NCBI GenBank assembly: GCA_035527895.1
Contig: DATKZQ010000106.1
Location: 4,699-68,698, forward strand
From: JADFWK01 sp035527895
Lineage (GTDB): Bacteria; Desulfobacterota; DSM-4660; Desulfatiglandales; B25-G16
Direction: 5' to 3'
Length of the DNA stretch: 64,000 nt
Below, piece by piece: positions 36,101 through 43,964 of this stretch. Position numbers and translations under genes: made by a program. Position 1 is the first letter of the stretch. Each line of letters starts with the position of its first letter. Under the pieces are notes generated by a model. That model did not search any database. It saw only the letters and a program-made list of their open reading frames with translations, and was not told the DNA's origin.

Positions 36101-36472
36101 ATGGATAGCACGGTTTACGTTCGTCTTTATGAGGAGCTGAATGATTACCTTCCTGAAGAAAAAAGAAAAAGAACATTCAGCCTATCCCTTAAAGGCTCAG
36201 CCACTGTCGAAGAAGCAATCTACCTGCTGGGAGTGCCGCCCGAGGAGGTTGATCTGGTTCTCGTGAACGGCGAGTCTGTTCCGTTTAGCCACATTGCTCA
36301 AGACGACGACCGGATCAGCATATATCCCATTTTTGAATCCTTGGACGTCAGCGCGGTAACAATGCTTCGGGATGAATCATTGCTTGCCATAAAACTGGGC
36401 AAAGAGGCTAAAGACCTTTCAACCAAAAAGTCAACATTGAAAGGAGACATAAATGGCCAGAAAAAAGATTGA
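36101..36472 (+). CDS. MoaD/ThiS-like (ubiquitin-fold, Mut7-C type) protein
   Basis: A 123-residue protein. VYVRLYEELNDYLPEEKRKR then VEEAIYLLGVPPEEVDLVLVN and DDRISIYPIFESLDVS match the N-terminal ubiquitin-like domain usually fused to Mut7-C ribonuclease domains. Here the Mut7-C nuclease part is missing and is replaced by about 40 charged residues. The typical C-terminal Gly-Gly of active MoaD is not present, so sulphur carriage is not supported. ATG 36101 and a TTG at 36092 are both possible. Its last 20 bases overlap the next gene. Confidence 0.75.
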   Translation: MDSTVYVRLYEELNDYLPEEKRKRTFSLSLKGSATVEEAIYLLGVPPEEVDLVLVNGESVPFSHIAQDDDRISIYPIFESLDVSAVTMLRDESLLAIKLGKEAKDLSTKKSTLKGDINGQKKD

Positions 36473-36722
36473 TGAAGCAATAAGGCAAAAGGTCACAAAG
36501 GCCCATGCAAGTAGACTTCCCATGAGGAAGATAGCCAGAGAATACGGGGTGAGTCTCTCGAGCGTCAGCAGAATCGTAAAAGAAGAGGGGGCACCAGTTG
36601 CTGTGCAAGAGGCGCGGCTGGACAAAGAGCGGGAAGAGAAGAAAAAGAGGATAGAGCAAATCGAAAAGAGGATAGCGGAGCTCGAACAGAAGATCCATGA
36701 GTTAGAGGCCAAGAAGAGATAG
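36453..36722 (+). CDS. small helix-turn-helix protein with C-terminal coiled coil
   Basis: An 89-residue protein. Residues about 8-44 form a resolvase/Hin-type HTH: AIRQKVTKAHASRLPMRKI then AREYGVSLSSVSRIVKEEG. Residues 50-89 are a strongly charged Glu/Lys/Arg heptad coiled coil. ATG start after AAAGGAGA. It overlaps the MoaD-like gene upstream and touches the hydrolase gene downstream, so the three are one translational unit. Probably a dimeric DNA-binding protein. Confidence 0.78.
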   Translation: MARKKIDEAIRQKVTKAHASRLPMRKIAREYGVSLSSVSRIVKEEGAPVAVQEARLDKEREEKKKRIEQIEKRIAELEQKIHELEAKKR

Positions 36723-37213
36723 TGGTGGAGAGTTTAGAAAATCCAACCATTTTTATTCATGGCCAAGAGAGCAGCAGTCAAGGAACAAAGGGCCGTTTTT
36801 TTAGAGAGCTTGCCCCACGAATGATTATCCCCGATTTCGTAAGTGATCTATCGAATCGGATGTCAAAGCTCAATGAGATCCTCCGCGGTAGGAGTGCGAT
36901 AACTATGATAGGCTCCTCTTTAGGGGGGCTGATGGCTGGGCTCTATGCATTTCAAAATCGTGACAAGGTCAAGAAACTCATTCTCCTGGCCCCTGCCCTT
37001 AATCTACCGGAGTTTGAACCATATCTTTCGGAAACGCTTACGGTTCCCGTTTCTGTGTTTCACGGAAAGAATGACGAGGTCATTCCCTGCCAGGCCATAA
37101 AGGTCATCGCCGAAAGGGTATTTCCAAAGCTGACCTTCACCGTTCTTGATGATGACCATCGTCTCACCACGACGTTTGCGAAAATTGATTGGCCTCAACT
37201 CCTTTTCGACTGA
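36722..37213 (+). CDS. YqiA-like alpha/beta-hydrolase
   Basis: A 163-residue small serine hydrolase. FIHGQESSSQGTKG is the oxyanion-hole turn; the nucleophile is in MIGSSLGGLMAG; Asp in VFHGKNDEVIP and His in DDDHRLT complete the triad. Length and layout match YqiA/UPF0227 esterases. The start is a GTG that overlaps the preceding stop codon by one base. Substrate unknown. Confidence 0.85.
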   Translation: MVESLENPTIFIHGQESSSQGTKGRFFRELAPRMIIPDFVSDLSNRMSKLNEILRGRSAITMIGSSLGGLMAGLYAFQNRDKVKKLILLAPALNLPEFEPYLSETLTVPVSVFHGKNDEVIPCQAIKVIAERVFPKLTFTVLDDDHRLTTTFAKIDWPQLLFD

Positions 37214-37385
37214 ATGCGCCAGGGTCAACGATCGGCTGTCAGCATAAGAAATGGCCGCCCACAGCGAAAATGCGAACGGCCAAAAGGGAAGAATCAATTG
37301 TAAAGGCCCTGTTGGAACCTAACTACCGCGGCCTGGGGCCTCTTCACGTTTTCATAAACCTCGGTGACTTTGTCTGTGCTCTGCT

Positions 37386-37910
37386 TTACTCCTCCAACTC
37401 CACGTTCCAGTACAGATAATCCCTCCACGATTGGGGCATATGCCTGAACTGAAGGGTAATCTTCAGGATTGGCAACCATTCAGGCCTGCTCGGTCTCCGG
37501 ACCAAGGCCATTGAGGCCTCCGATGGAATCCTGCCTCCTTTCTTTCTGTTGCATTCAATACAACAGCTGACGATATTCTCCCACTCTGTCTTTCCACCCC
37601 TTGCCCTTGGCAGCACATGATCCCAGGTAAGCTCGGGCGAAGGAAATTGGCTGCCGCAATACTGACACCTGTAATCATCCCTGATATAGATATTCTGCCT
37701 GCAGAACCTTACCGGCCTCTTTGGTCTTCTAACAAATCTTAGGAGCCGAACAACAGCGGGCAACTTGATTGCGAAACTTACGGAATGTATCTCCTTATTG
37801 TATTCCTCGAGCACCTCCACCTTCCCAAGGGTGAGCATGATGATCGCCCGCTTCCAGTTAATGACCTTGAGGGGCTCATACGTAATATTTAGAAGTAGTA
37901 CCTGTTCCAC
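37386..37910 (-). CDS. HNH endonuclease
   Basis: A 174-residue protein. N-terminal VEQVLLLNITYEPLKVINW and RAIIMLTLGKVEVLEEY are shared by a common bacterial HNH family. The zinc and catalytic region is CQYCGSQFPSPELTWDHVLP then GGKTEWENIVSCCIECNRKK, with the four cysteines and DH...N...NRKK pattern. The GTG at 37910 gives the family N-terminus; the frame extends to 37988 without homology. Often a lone genomic gene of unknown target. It is convergent with the YqiA-like gene and divergent from the T6SS locus. Confidence 0.9.
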   Translation of the reverse strand: MEQVLLLNITYEPLKVINWKRAIIMLTLGKVEVLEEYNKEIHSVSFAIKLPAVVRLLRFVRRPKRPVRFCRQNIYIRDDYRCQYCGSQFPSPELTWDHVLPRARGGKTEWENIVSCCIECNRKKGGRIPSEASMALVRRPSRPEWLPILKITLQFRHMPQSWRDYLYWNVELEE

Positions 37911-38388
37911 CGCAACAAACCTAGCAAACCAACAAAAATCAAAGTGCCTTAACGTGCCATTTTGCCTTAGAATATTTACCCCGATCATAAGGTTCTGTCA
38001 ATTATTTTGTGCAAAATTCCTCCTGGCCAATTCTCTGAAGAAAGACAGATAATCACGCACTTTTCCCGCAGAACAAGACCAATCACCTAATCCGGCTCCA
38101 CCCACGAAATCGTCTCAACCAATACAGAAGCAACAGCAAATCCTCCCCTTATTTGTAGCGAATTATTACCCACCGCTTCGAGCACAAGGTTCTTGACAGT
38201 CCATTAATATTATTATAGTTTTTAGCTGTTACAGATTTCACGATTCACTCCTTTGTCAGAAGGGATTACTTGGCATCTATTCATCATATCGCATTCAAAT
38301 CCTGAAGCAGGCTGACCAAGACCGTCAATGACGTTGTGTGAAAAGCTCGTAACGATGAGCAATCCCAGATCTAAACCCGAGGTTCTGT
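37911..38388. other. promoter region between HNH gene and T6SS locus
   Basis: About 480 AT-rich bases between divergent genes. A -35/-10 candidate on the plus strand is listed separately. No sigma-54 site with correct GG/GC spacing was found. Confidence 0.4.
38193..38219 (+). promoter_or_regulatory. possible promoter for the T6SS locus
   Basis: TTGACA (38193-38198) is a perfect -35 box and TATAGT (38214-38219) is a near-consensus -10 box. The spacer is 15 bases, 2 short of ideal. It is 170 bases before the first T6SS-linked gene. Confidence 0.35.
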
Positions 38389-40611
38389 GTGAACTCCACT
38401 GCTGCACTACCTTCATTGATTCATTATCTGGATTCTAACGATGCCGAATTCTATCTAAAGCTATCGTTGAACAGCTTAAACGGCTCTGCTATCAACGAAA
38501 CTCATTCTCCCTTTTTAGCCATAGATGAATCTGATCCGCTCGCCTTAATCCTTGAGGCCTCAGTTGTAAGCAATGCAGGTTCGAAAATCAAAGATGTATT
38601 CCTTCTGATCCAAAAAGGCGACTATCGCTTACCAAAGGATGAGGCTTGGCCGGCAAACAACCGGGACGTTGACCAAGCCTGGCAAAATCTATTTTCCTTC
38701 CTAACCGCTTCCCGTGAACATGATTCGATTATCATTCTAAAGGATCAAGTGGGTGATAACGGCAAGCTTCTGCCATGGCAATCCTTGTTCTACTGTACAC
38801 ATCGGCAAATCTTTTTCCAGCCATCATGCCCTCAGTGTGGGTTTTCGATTCAAATCTGCCATGACGAAGATCTGCTGTCCGGTATGGACCTCCAACCCTA
38901 TTCCACCTCTCTCAAACGTTATCTGTTTTGCCCGAACTGCCTCGATGCCCTGGGTGAATCCGATTTCTATGTACATTCACTAGCTGACTCCGATCCGGAA
39001 ATCGTAAAAGACCATAAGGATCTCATACGGGGATTCGGCCAACTGGCTCGCATTGAAACTGAGCATGCGAGCATTCCTTGTATCGGATGTGCTCATTTTC
39101 AAGAGTGCTATGAAACACAGCATTTATCAACGACACGGATCGTGCCGGTGTGTTTCTACCCTTTTTTCATGATGGTCCTTGACGCCCAATCGATTCAGGT
39201 GCGTGATTTTCTGCCCCTGCTGGCAGGAGCTGATGTTAATGATGTGGCGGATCGGTTTGAGGCCAACGGCCAGATGGGAAGATTGAAATTACTACGGCGT
39301 TTTGAACAAGAGAATTCTCAGAAGTCGTTGTTCTTCTTTGATAAACATGGGCAGTTTTTCCTTGAAGTGCTGCATTTGAAGCTCTCTCTGCTGGGGGAGA
39401 TGGCTAGAATCGTGTTTTCCGGCCTTGACAGATTCGCCTACCCTGGTCTGGGCCTGTCCATGGATAAGATCTGGGTCACAACAGCTGAACAAAGTAACAT
39501 GCTGCCAGCTCTCTGGAATTTTAAATTGAATGTGATGGGCATCGGGGGTGATTCCACTCAAGCGTTTCTAACGCACAAATCGTCTCCATTGTATGCCCTC
39601 TCCTTTCTCGGATTCAACTGGTTCTGCGTTCTGCTCGCCAACTCCACACAGGATTTCTCCAAGATTCATGCGGAAATCGCCAAGGTTGTTGAAAATCTCC
39701 CATCGGAAGACGATTTCGGCCCTGAATTAGCCTTAAAAATACACAATTTGGCTCTTTCTTCCCCCGCGAACATATTCTGGAACCCGGTTCAAAAGACGTT
39801 TGATCAAAGCTGTGCGGCTCTTTGGGCACGGTCCCTCGATTTGGGAGTTCTCCTGATCCAGGGCAGCATGAACGAGACATCCCAATTTTCCCAGACCAAG
39901 TTCTGGCAAGATTATGAGCAACTCAGAACTGATATAAACAAGGCCCTGTTCATGCCCAGAAGTGCGGGCGTCAGCACATCCCCCAGTGATGACAATAAGG
40001 CTATTCACGAGATACTCTTGAATATAGCCGCAAAATGGCAAAGCACTGTTCAATCAGTTCCCTCCGGAGCAGAGGAAATCTCGGCAGACCTGCCGATGGA
40101 GGACCAGAAGATCGTTCAGGCGGTGGCGGATCTACCGGAGGATGTGGTAATCAAGGAGACGGTTATGCTCTCTGCCGATGATTTCAGGGGAGAACCCCCC
40201 TCTTCAGAGGTCGAAGAAGATCACGTCCCTGAAACGGTTATGGTAAAAGCGGAACATGCTGCACCGGCTGAGACCCCCACCCCTGCTTCACAACCGGCTG
40301 ATGATATACCGGAAACCGTTATTTTTGCTCACGGTACTCCCAAGGAAGAAACGCCATCTCCTGTAGAATCCCGGGAGAACGATATTCCGGAAACGGTTAT
40401 CATCTCCCCGAAAGAACCTTCGGCTTCACACAGTAGTTCCGAGGAAAAACGACCGGCTGATGCGGGCAATTCAAAACTAACAGAACAAAGCATTTCGAAT
40501 GCACCCGGCGAGACACCGGTTGAGAAAACGCAGGCAAGCGCCAAAGAAAAAGACGATGATATACCTGAGACGGTGATCTTTGACCCAACAAAAAAAAGAG
40601 GCGAGCGATAA
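38389..40611 (+). CDS. T6SS-linked zinc-ribbon protein with repeated PETVI phosphothreonine-like motifs
   Basis: A 740-residue protein I do not recognise as a named family. The N-terminal 570 residues are globular, with three Cys clusters (PSCPQCGF, LFCPNCLD, CIGCAHFQEC) likely to bind zinc. The last 150 residues are disordered and acidic and carry five copies of an acidic-x-ETV-hydrophobic motif: KETVML, PETVMV, PETVIF, PETVII and PETVIF. Such Thr motifs are typical targets of Ser/Thr kinases and docking sites for FHA domains; T6SS systems use such a switch (PpkA/Fha1 type). GTG start at 38389. The next gene starts before this one ends. Role inferred: regulator or scaffold of the T6SS. Confidence 0.75.
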   Translation: MNSTAALPSLIHYLDSNDAEFYLKLSLNSLNGSAINETHSPFLAIDESDPLALILEASVVSNAGSKIKDVFLLIQKGDYRLPKDEAWPANNRDVDQAWQNLFSFLTASREHDSIIILKDQVGDNGKLLPWQSLFYCTHRQIFFQPSCPQCGFSIQICHDEDLLSGMDLQPYSTSLKRYLFCPNCLDALGESDFYVHSLADSDPEIVKDHKDLIRGFGQLARIETEHASIPCIGCAHFQECYETQHLSTTRIVPVCFYPFFMMVLDAQSIQVRDFLPLLAGADVNDVADRFEANGQMGRLKLLRRFEQENSQKSLFFFDKHGQFFLEVLHLKLSLLGEMARIVFSGLDRFAYPGLGLSMDKIWVTTAEQSNMLPALWNFKLNVMGIGGDSTQAFLTHKSSPLYALSFLGFNWFCVLLANSTQDFSKIHAEIAKVVENLPSEDDFGPELALKIHNLALSSPANIFWNPVQKTFDQSCAALWARSLDLGVLLIQGSMNETSQFSQTKFWQDYEQLRTDINKALFMPRSAGVSTSPSDDNKAIHEILLNIAAKWQSTVQSVPSGAEEISADLPMEDQKIVQAVADLPEDVVIKETVMLSADDFRGEPPSSEVEEDHVPETVMVKAEHAAPAETPTPASQPADDIPETVIFAHGTPKEETPSPVESRENDIPETVIISPKEPSASHSSSEEKRPADAGNSKLTEQSISNAPGETPVEKTQASAKEKDDDIPETVIFDPTKKRGER

Positions 40612-41347
40612 GACGGTGACTGACCAACACGATCTGGAGGTACTGGCCAACGAAATCCGGCGGATATACGCCACAGACACACCGGGGGCCGGTAATCTCA
40701 TAGAGGTATTTCTCGAAAGCTCGCTCAACGGGATTTCGAGCGATGATAAGGTCAAATTGTTGGGTCAACTGGCGAGCAAATTTGAACAAACCGACGTCTG
40801 TACGGCCGAAGAAATAAATGTGGATCAAGACATCTTGATCCGGATTTTCTCGTTTCTTTTGGGAAAAAAGGTCACCCAGGCGGATCTTTGCTCTGCCGAG
40901 CTTTTGCAGCGACTGGCCGATTCCCTGAATACCATGTTCGACATACTGAATCAACTGGTGGGTGTCATTAACATGACCTTTCTGGGCCAGCACGAGGGGA
41001 TCCAAACCATCCGGCACGTGATCGGTTTTCATCTGGAAGGGGAGAACCAGTCAAGATCGCTGGAGAATTATCTGGGTCAAATCAGCAAGGCGTTTCTGAC
41101 TGCACAACAGGCATTCAAGGTCGCAGCGGAGAAAAAAGTCAAAGAAATCATGGTCGAGCTGGATCCCGAACGGATTGCCGCCTCTCAGGGTGGTGGTTTC
41201 AAGCTCGGCCGCCAGCGCAAGGCTGAATCGTTTGAGCTGTATGTTCAAAAATTCGAGGCCTTTAAAGGTTATTTTGAGTCCGGGCGCTTTATGGAAGAGC
41301 TCTTGAGGGAATTCGAAAACAATTGCCAAAAATTATTCTTACAGTAA
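40580..41347 (+). CDS. T6SS-associated protein resembling the C-terminal part of TagH/Fha
   Basis: A 255-residue soluble protein overlapping the previous gene by 32 bases. The region from about residue 105 on, including LADSLNTMFDILNQLVGVIN, then a helical stretch ending PERIAASQGGGFKLG and KAESFELYVQKFEAFKGYF, resembles the C-terminal domain that follows the FHA domain in T6SS proteins TagH/VasC. The FHA domain itself is absent. The match is by pattern, not by a search. It may act together with the upstream PETVI protein in a split version of the FHA regulator. Confidence 0.6.
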   Translation: MTQQKKEASDKTVTDQHDLEVLANEIRRIYATDTPGAGNLIEVFLESSLNGISSDDKVKLLGQLASKFEQTDVCTAEEINVDQDILIRIFSFLLGKKVTQADLCSAELLQRLADSLNTMFDILNQLVGVINMTFLGQHEGIQTIRHVIGFHLEGENQSRSLENYLGQISKAFLTAQQAFKVAAEKKVKEIMVELDPERIAASQGGGFKLGRQRKAESFELYVQKFEAFKGYFESGRFMEELLREFENNCQKLFLQ

Positions 41348-41358
41348 GGAGGTGGCCA

Positions 41359-41880
41359 TTGAAAAAAATAGTTATCATACTGAATTGTTTATTACTGGTT
41401 ATCGTGATATGGTCCTGTGCGGCAAAACAACTGCCGTCGCCTGAATCGGCATATGAGGAAGGCGCAATCAAGGTCCATGTGAAGGCCGATCACCAATTAA
41501 ACCTCAGTGACGGCAAAGCTCATACCCTTTTGGTGTGTGTCTATCAGCTCAAGGATCCCAACGCGCTCAATCAACTTTCCGGTGATAAGGATGGGCTTTA
41601 TCGACTTCTGGAGTGCGGCCTTTTTGACGCCAGCGTGGCCGGGGCAAAGAGGTTGATTGTTCAACCCGGACAAGATACCATCTTTAATTTGGACCGGGCA
41701 GAAGGGGCCAGATACGTCGCAGTCGCAGCCGGTTATTACCTCCTTCAAAAAGAAAGGATGGTGCGCTTATACGAAATTCCGGTCGTTATTGAGAAAAAGG
41801 GGTTCATCAAAAGGAGCAAAATACAAAAGCTGGGTATCCTGGAGATCGATCTTAGACTGGGACCTGAACAAATCCTATAA
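41359..41880 (+). CDS. tssJ: T6SS outer-membrane lipoprotein TssJ
   Basis: A 173-residue lipoprotein. The start is a TTG with TAAGGAGG 8 bases upstream. The signal peptide KKIVIILNCLLLVIVIWSC ends in a lipobox with Cys20. The rest is a small beta-sandwich: TLLVCVYQLKDPNALNQL, then FDASVAGAKRLIVQPGQDT and YVAVAAGYY, as in SciN/TssJ. It anchors the TssLM complex at the outer membrane. Trp at the -2 lipobox position is unusual. Located before tssK-tssL-tssM as in most loci. Confidence 0.9.
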   Translation: MKKIVIILNCLLLVIVIWSCAAKQLPSPESAYEEGAIKVHVKADHQLNLSDGKAHTLLVCVYQLKDPNALNQLSGDKDGLYRLLECGLFDASVAGAKRLIVQPGQDTIFNLDRAEGARYVAVAAGYYLLQKERMVRLYEIPVVIEKKGFIKRSKIQKLGILEIDLRLGPEQIL

Positions 41881-41898
41881 GCTAAAAGGTATCGTATT

Positions 41899-43284
41899 AT
41901 GGAGCGACCACTGTTTTGGCATCAAGGCCTTTTTCTGCAGCCCCAGCACTTGCAGCTGGCGGATTTGCACGCTCAATCCCTGCTGACACCGGTATACAAA
42001 TATCTTTGTCCATATCCCTGGGGAATCGGAGAGTTGGAAATCCAGACAGCCGCCCTCGATAACCTGAACTTTAATCTGGTGAGAGGCAACTTCGTTTTTC
42101 CGGACATGACCTATACCGCCCTGCCGGGTAATGCGATTATCGAGGCCCGTTCGTTTGACGAGGCCTGGGTGGAAGGCGGCAAACCGCTTGGTGTTTATGT
42201 GGGGCTTAAGAAATGGAACGAAATCGGCGAAAATGTAACCGTTCTTCCTCGGCTGTCAAATCTTGCGGATGTGAATACACGGTTTGTAACAACAGCTGAC
42301 CCGGAGGAGGTTCAGGATTTGCATCACAACGGGCCACCGGCTCAGGTGCAGCGGCTTCATCATGTCTTGAAGGTCTTCTGGGAGACGGAAAAAGATCAGC
42401 TCGGGGAATATCAGCTCATACCCGTTGCCCGGCTGGAAAGAACGGGCGAGCGCGTTGTGCTTTCCGAGAAATTCATTCCGCCGGCCCTCACCGTCAAGAG
42501 TTCGGAAGTCCTGTTGCGGCTGATTGTGGATATCAAGGATCAAATCGCATCACGCGGCCGGCAGCTGGAATCCTACAAACGCGACCGGGGGATTCATACT
42601 GCCGAATTCGGGGCCAGGGATACGGTGTATCTGTTGGCCCTCAGATCCCTCAATCGCTACATCCCCTTCCTTGAGCACGTGCTGGCTTCCGGCCACGCCC
42701 ATCCCTGGAATGTATACGGGCTCCTAAGACAGATGATCGGAGAGCTCTCCGCCTTTTCAGAACAAGTCGATGTCATGGGGGAACTGGCGGACGGGAGCCA
42801 AGGTGTTTTGGGTTATGATCACCGCAACCTTCACGGGTGTTTTGAAGGGGTCGGTGCAATCATAACAAAACTACTGGACGAGATCACGGCAGGACCCGAA
42901 TACGTCTTTCAGCTGCTCTTTGACGGAACCTATTATGCCTCCGATCTGCAGCCGGCCATATTCGAAGGGGCAAATCGGTTTTACCTGGTCTTTGAAACAG
43001 AGGCCGATCCTCAATCAGTGCTTCAGTCTCTGGAGACCATCGTTAAATTGAGTTCAAGGGAATCGTTGCCGTTATTGATCGCCCGGGCGCTTCCAGGGAT
43101 AAAAGTGGAGCATCTTTCCGCTCCACCCCAGGAGCTTCCCCGCAGGGCCCGCGCAATCTACTGCCAGATTGATCATCACGGCGACCAATGGGCACAGGTT
43201 CAAAAGGGTCATAATATCGCCTTGTACTGGGATACGGCTCCGGAGGATCTGAAAATCGAGCTCATGGTTGTAGGGAGAACGTAA
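41899..43284 (+). CDS. tssK: T6SS baseplate protein TssK
   Basis: A 461-residue protein. The N-terminus PLFWHQGLFLQPQHLQLAD is the TssK signature; LPRLSNLADVNTRF and PVARLERTGERV follow, and the C-terminal part has IKVEHLSAPPQELPRRA. TssK is the trimeric adaptor linking the baseplate (TssEFG) to the membrane complex. ATG start with AAAAGG upstream. It ends 2 bases before tssL. Confidence 0.95.
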   Translation: MERPLFWHQGLFLQPQHLQLADLHAQSLLTPVYKYLCPYPWGIGELEIQTAALDNLNFNLVRGNFVFPDMTYTALPGNAIIEARSFDEAWVEGGKPLGVYVGLKKWNEIGENVTVLPRLSNLADVNTRFVTTADPEEVQDLHHNGPPAQVQRLHHVLKVFWETEKDQLGEYQLIPVARLERTGERVVLSEKFIPPALTVKSSEVLLRLIVDIKDQIASRGRQLESYKRDRGIHTAEFGARDTVYLLALRSLNRYIPFLEHVLASGHAHPWNVYGLLRQMIGELSAFSEQVDVMGELADGSQGVLGYDHRNLHGCFEGVGAIITKLLDEITAGPEYVFQLLFDGTYYASDLQPAIFEGANRFYLVFETEADPQSVLQSLETIVKLSSRESLPLLIARALPGIKVEHLSAPPQELPRRARAIYCQIDHHGDQWAQVQKGHNIALYWDTAPEDLKIELMVVGRT

Positions 43285-43286
43285 CT

Positions 43287-43964
43287 ATGCGAATCGTCGA
43301 CTGTTTCACGGAACTCTCAGCTTACACGGCCTATTTCCTGAAAACAGTAAAAACAAGGCAACCTGCCTTCGACCAGGTGAAGGCCGATATCGAACGCCTT
43401 GTTTCCCAGGCCGATGCCTGCCTGCAAGATAAAGGTATTTCCAAAGAAGATAGCGACCATGCGCGTTTTGCCATTTTTGCATGGATCGATGAGGCGATCC
43501 TCAGCTCTCCATGGAATGACAAGAACCAGTGGCAGAGACAACAGCTTCAACGCACCTACTTTCGGACAGCCGATGCCGGCGAGATGTTTTTCGAGCGATT
43601 GAATATGCTCGGCCCTCATCAGAATTACGTGCGGGAGGTCTTTTACCTGTGTCTTGCCATGGGTTTTACCGGGAGATATATCCATGAGGGAGATGACTTC
43701 CTCCTTGAGCAATTGAGAACTTCGAACCTGAAGGTTCTGACGGGTAGCTCTGTAGGGCTCCCTGCCCTCGATAAGGGCGATCTGTTTGCAGGTGCCTATC
43801 CCCTGCAAACAGATCGGGCGACTCCGGAGCGGCGCAAGCAACGGTTTTCTCCAATTACCCTTGCGGCTATTGCTTTTCCCGTTGTGCTCTACGCCGCTTT
43901 GTTCATGGTCTATGGTTTTATTCTCAGCAATATCGGCGAAAACCTATTACATGCGGTGCCATAA
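43287..43964 (+). CDS. tssL: T6SS membrane-complex protein TssL (DotU/IcmH family)
   Basis: A 225-residue inner-membrane protein with a cytoplasmic helical domain (FAIFAWIDEAILSSPW, YLCLAMGFTGRYIH) and one C-terminal membrane helix (about residues 195-215). No peptidoglycan-binding OmpA domain follows, so it is the short form. It pairs with TssM. The stop codon abuts the tssM start. Confidence 0.95.
   Translation: MRIVDCFTELSAYTAYFLKTVKTRQPAFDQVKADIERLVSQADACLQDKGISKEDSDHARFAIFAWIDEAILSSPWNDKNQWQRQQLQRTYFRTADAGEMFFERLNMLGPHQNYVREVFYLCLAMGFTGRYIHEGDDFLLEQLRTSNLKVLTGSSVGLPALDKGDLFAGAYPLQTDRATPERRKQRFSPITLAAIAFPVVLYAALFMVYGFILSNIGENLLHAVP

Noticed and set aside
38250..38300. Sigma-54 type promoter (TGGCAT region) before the T6SS locus
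   Set aside because: The GC of the -12 element is missing at the needed spacing.
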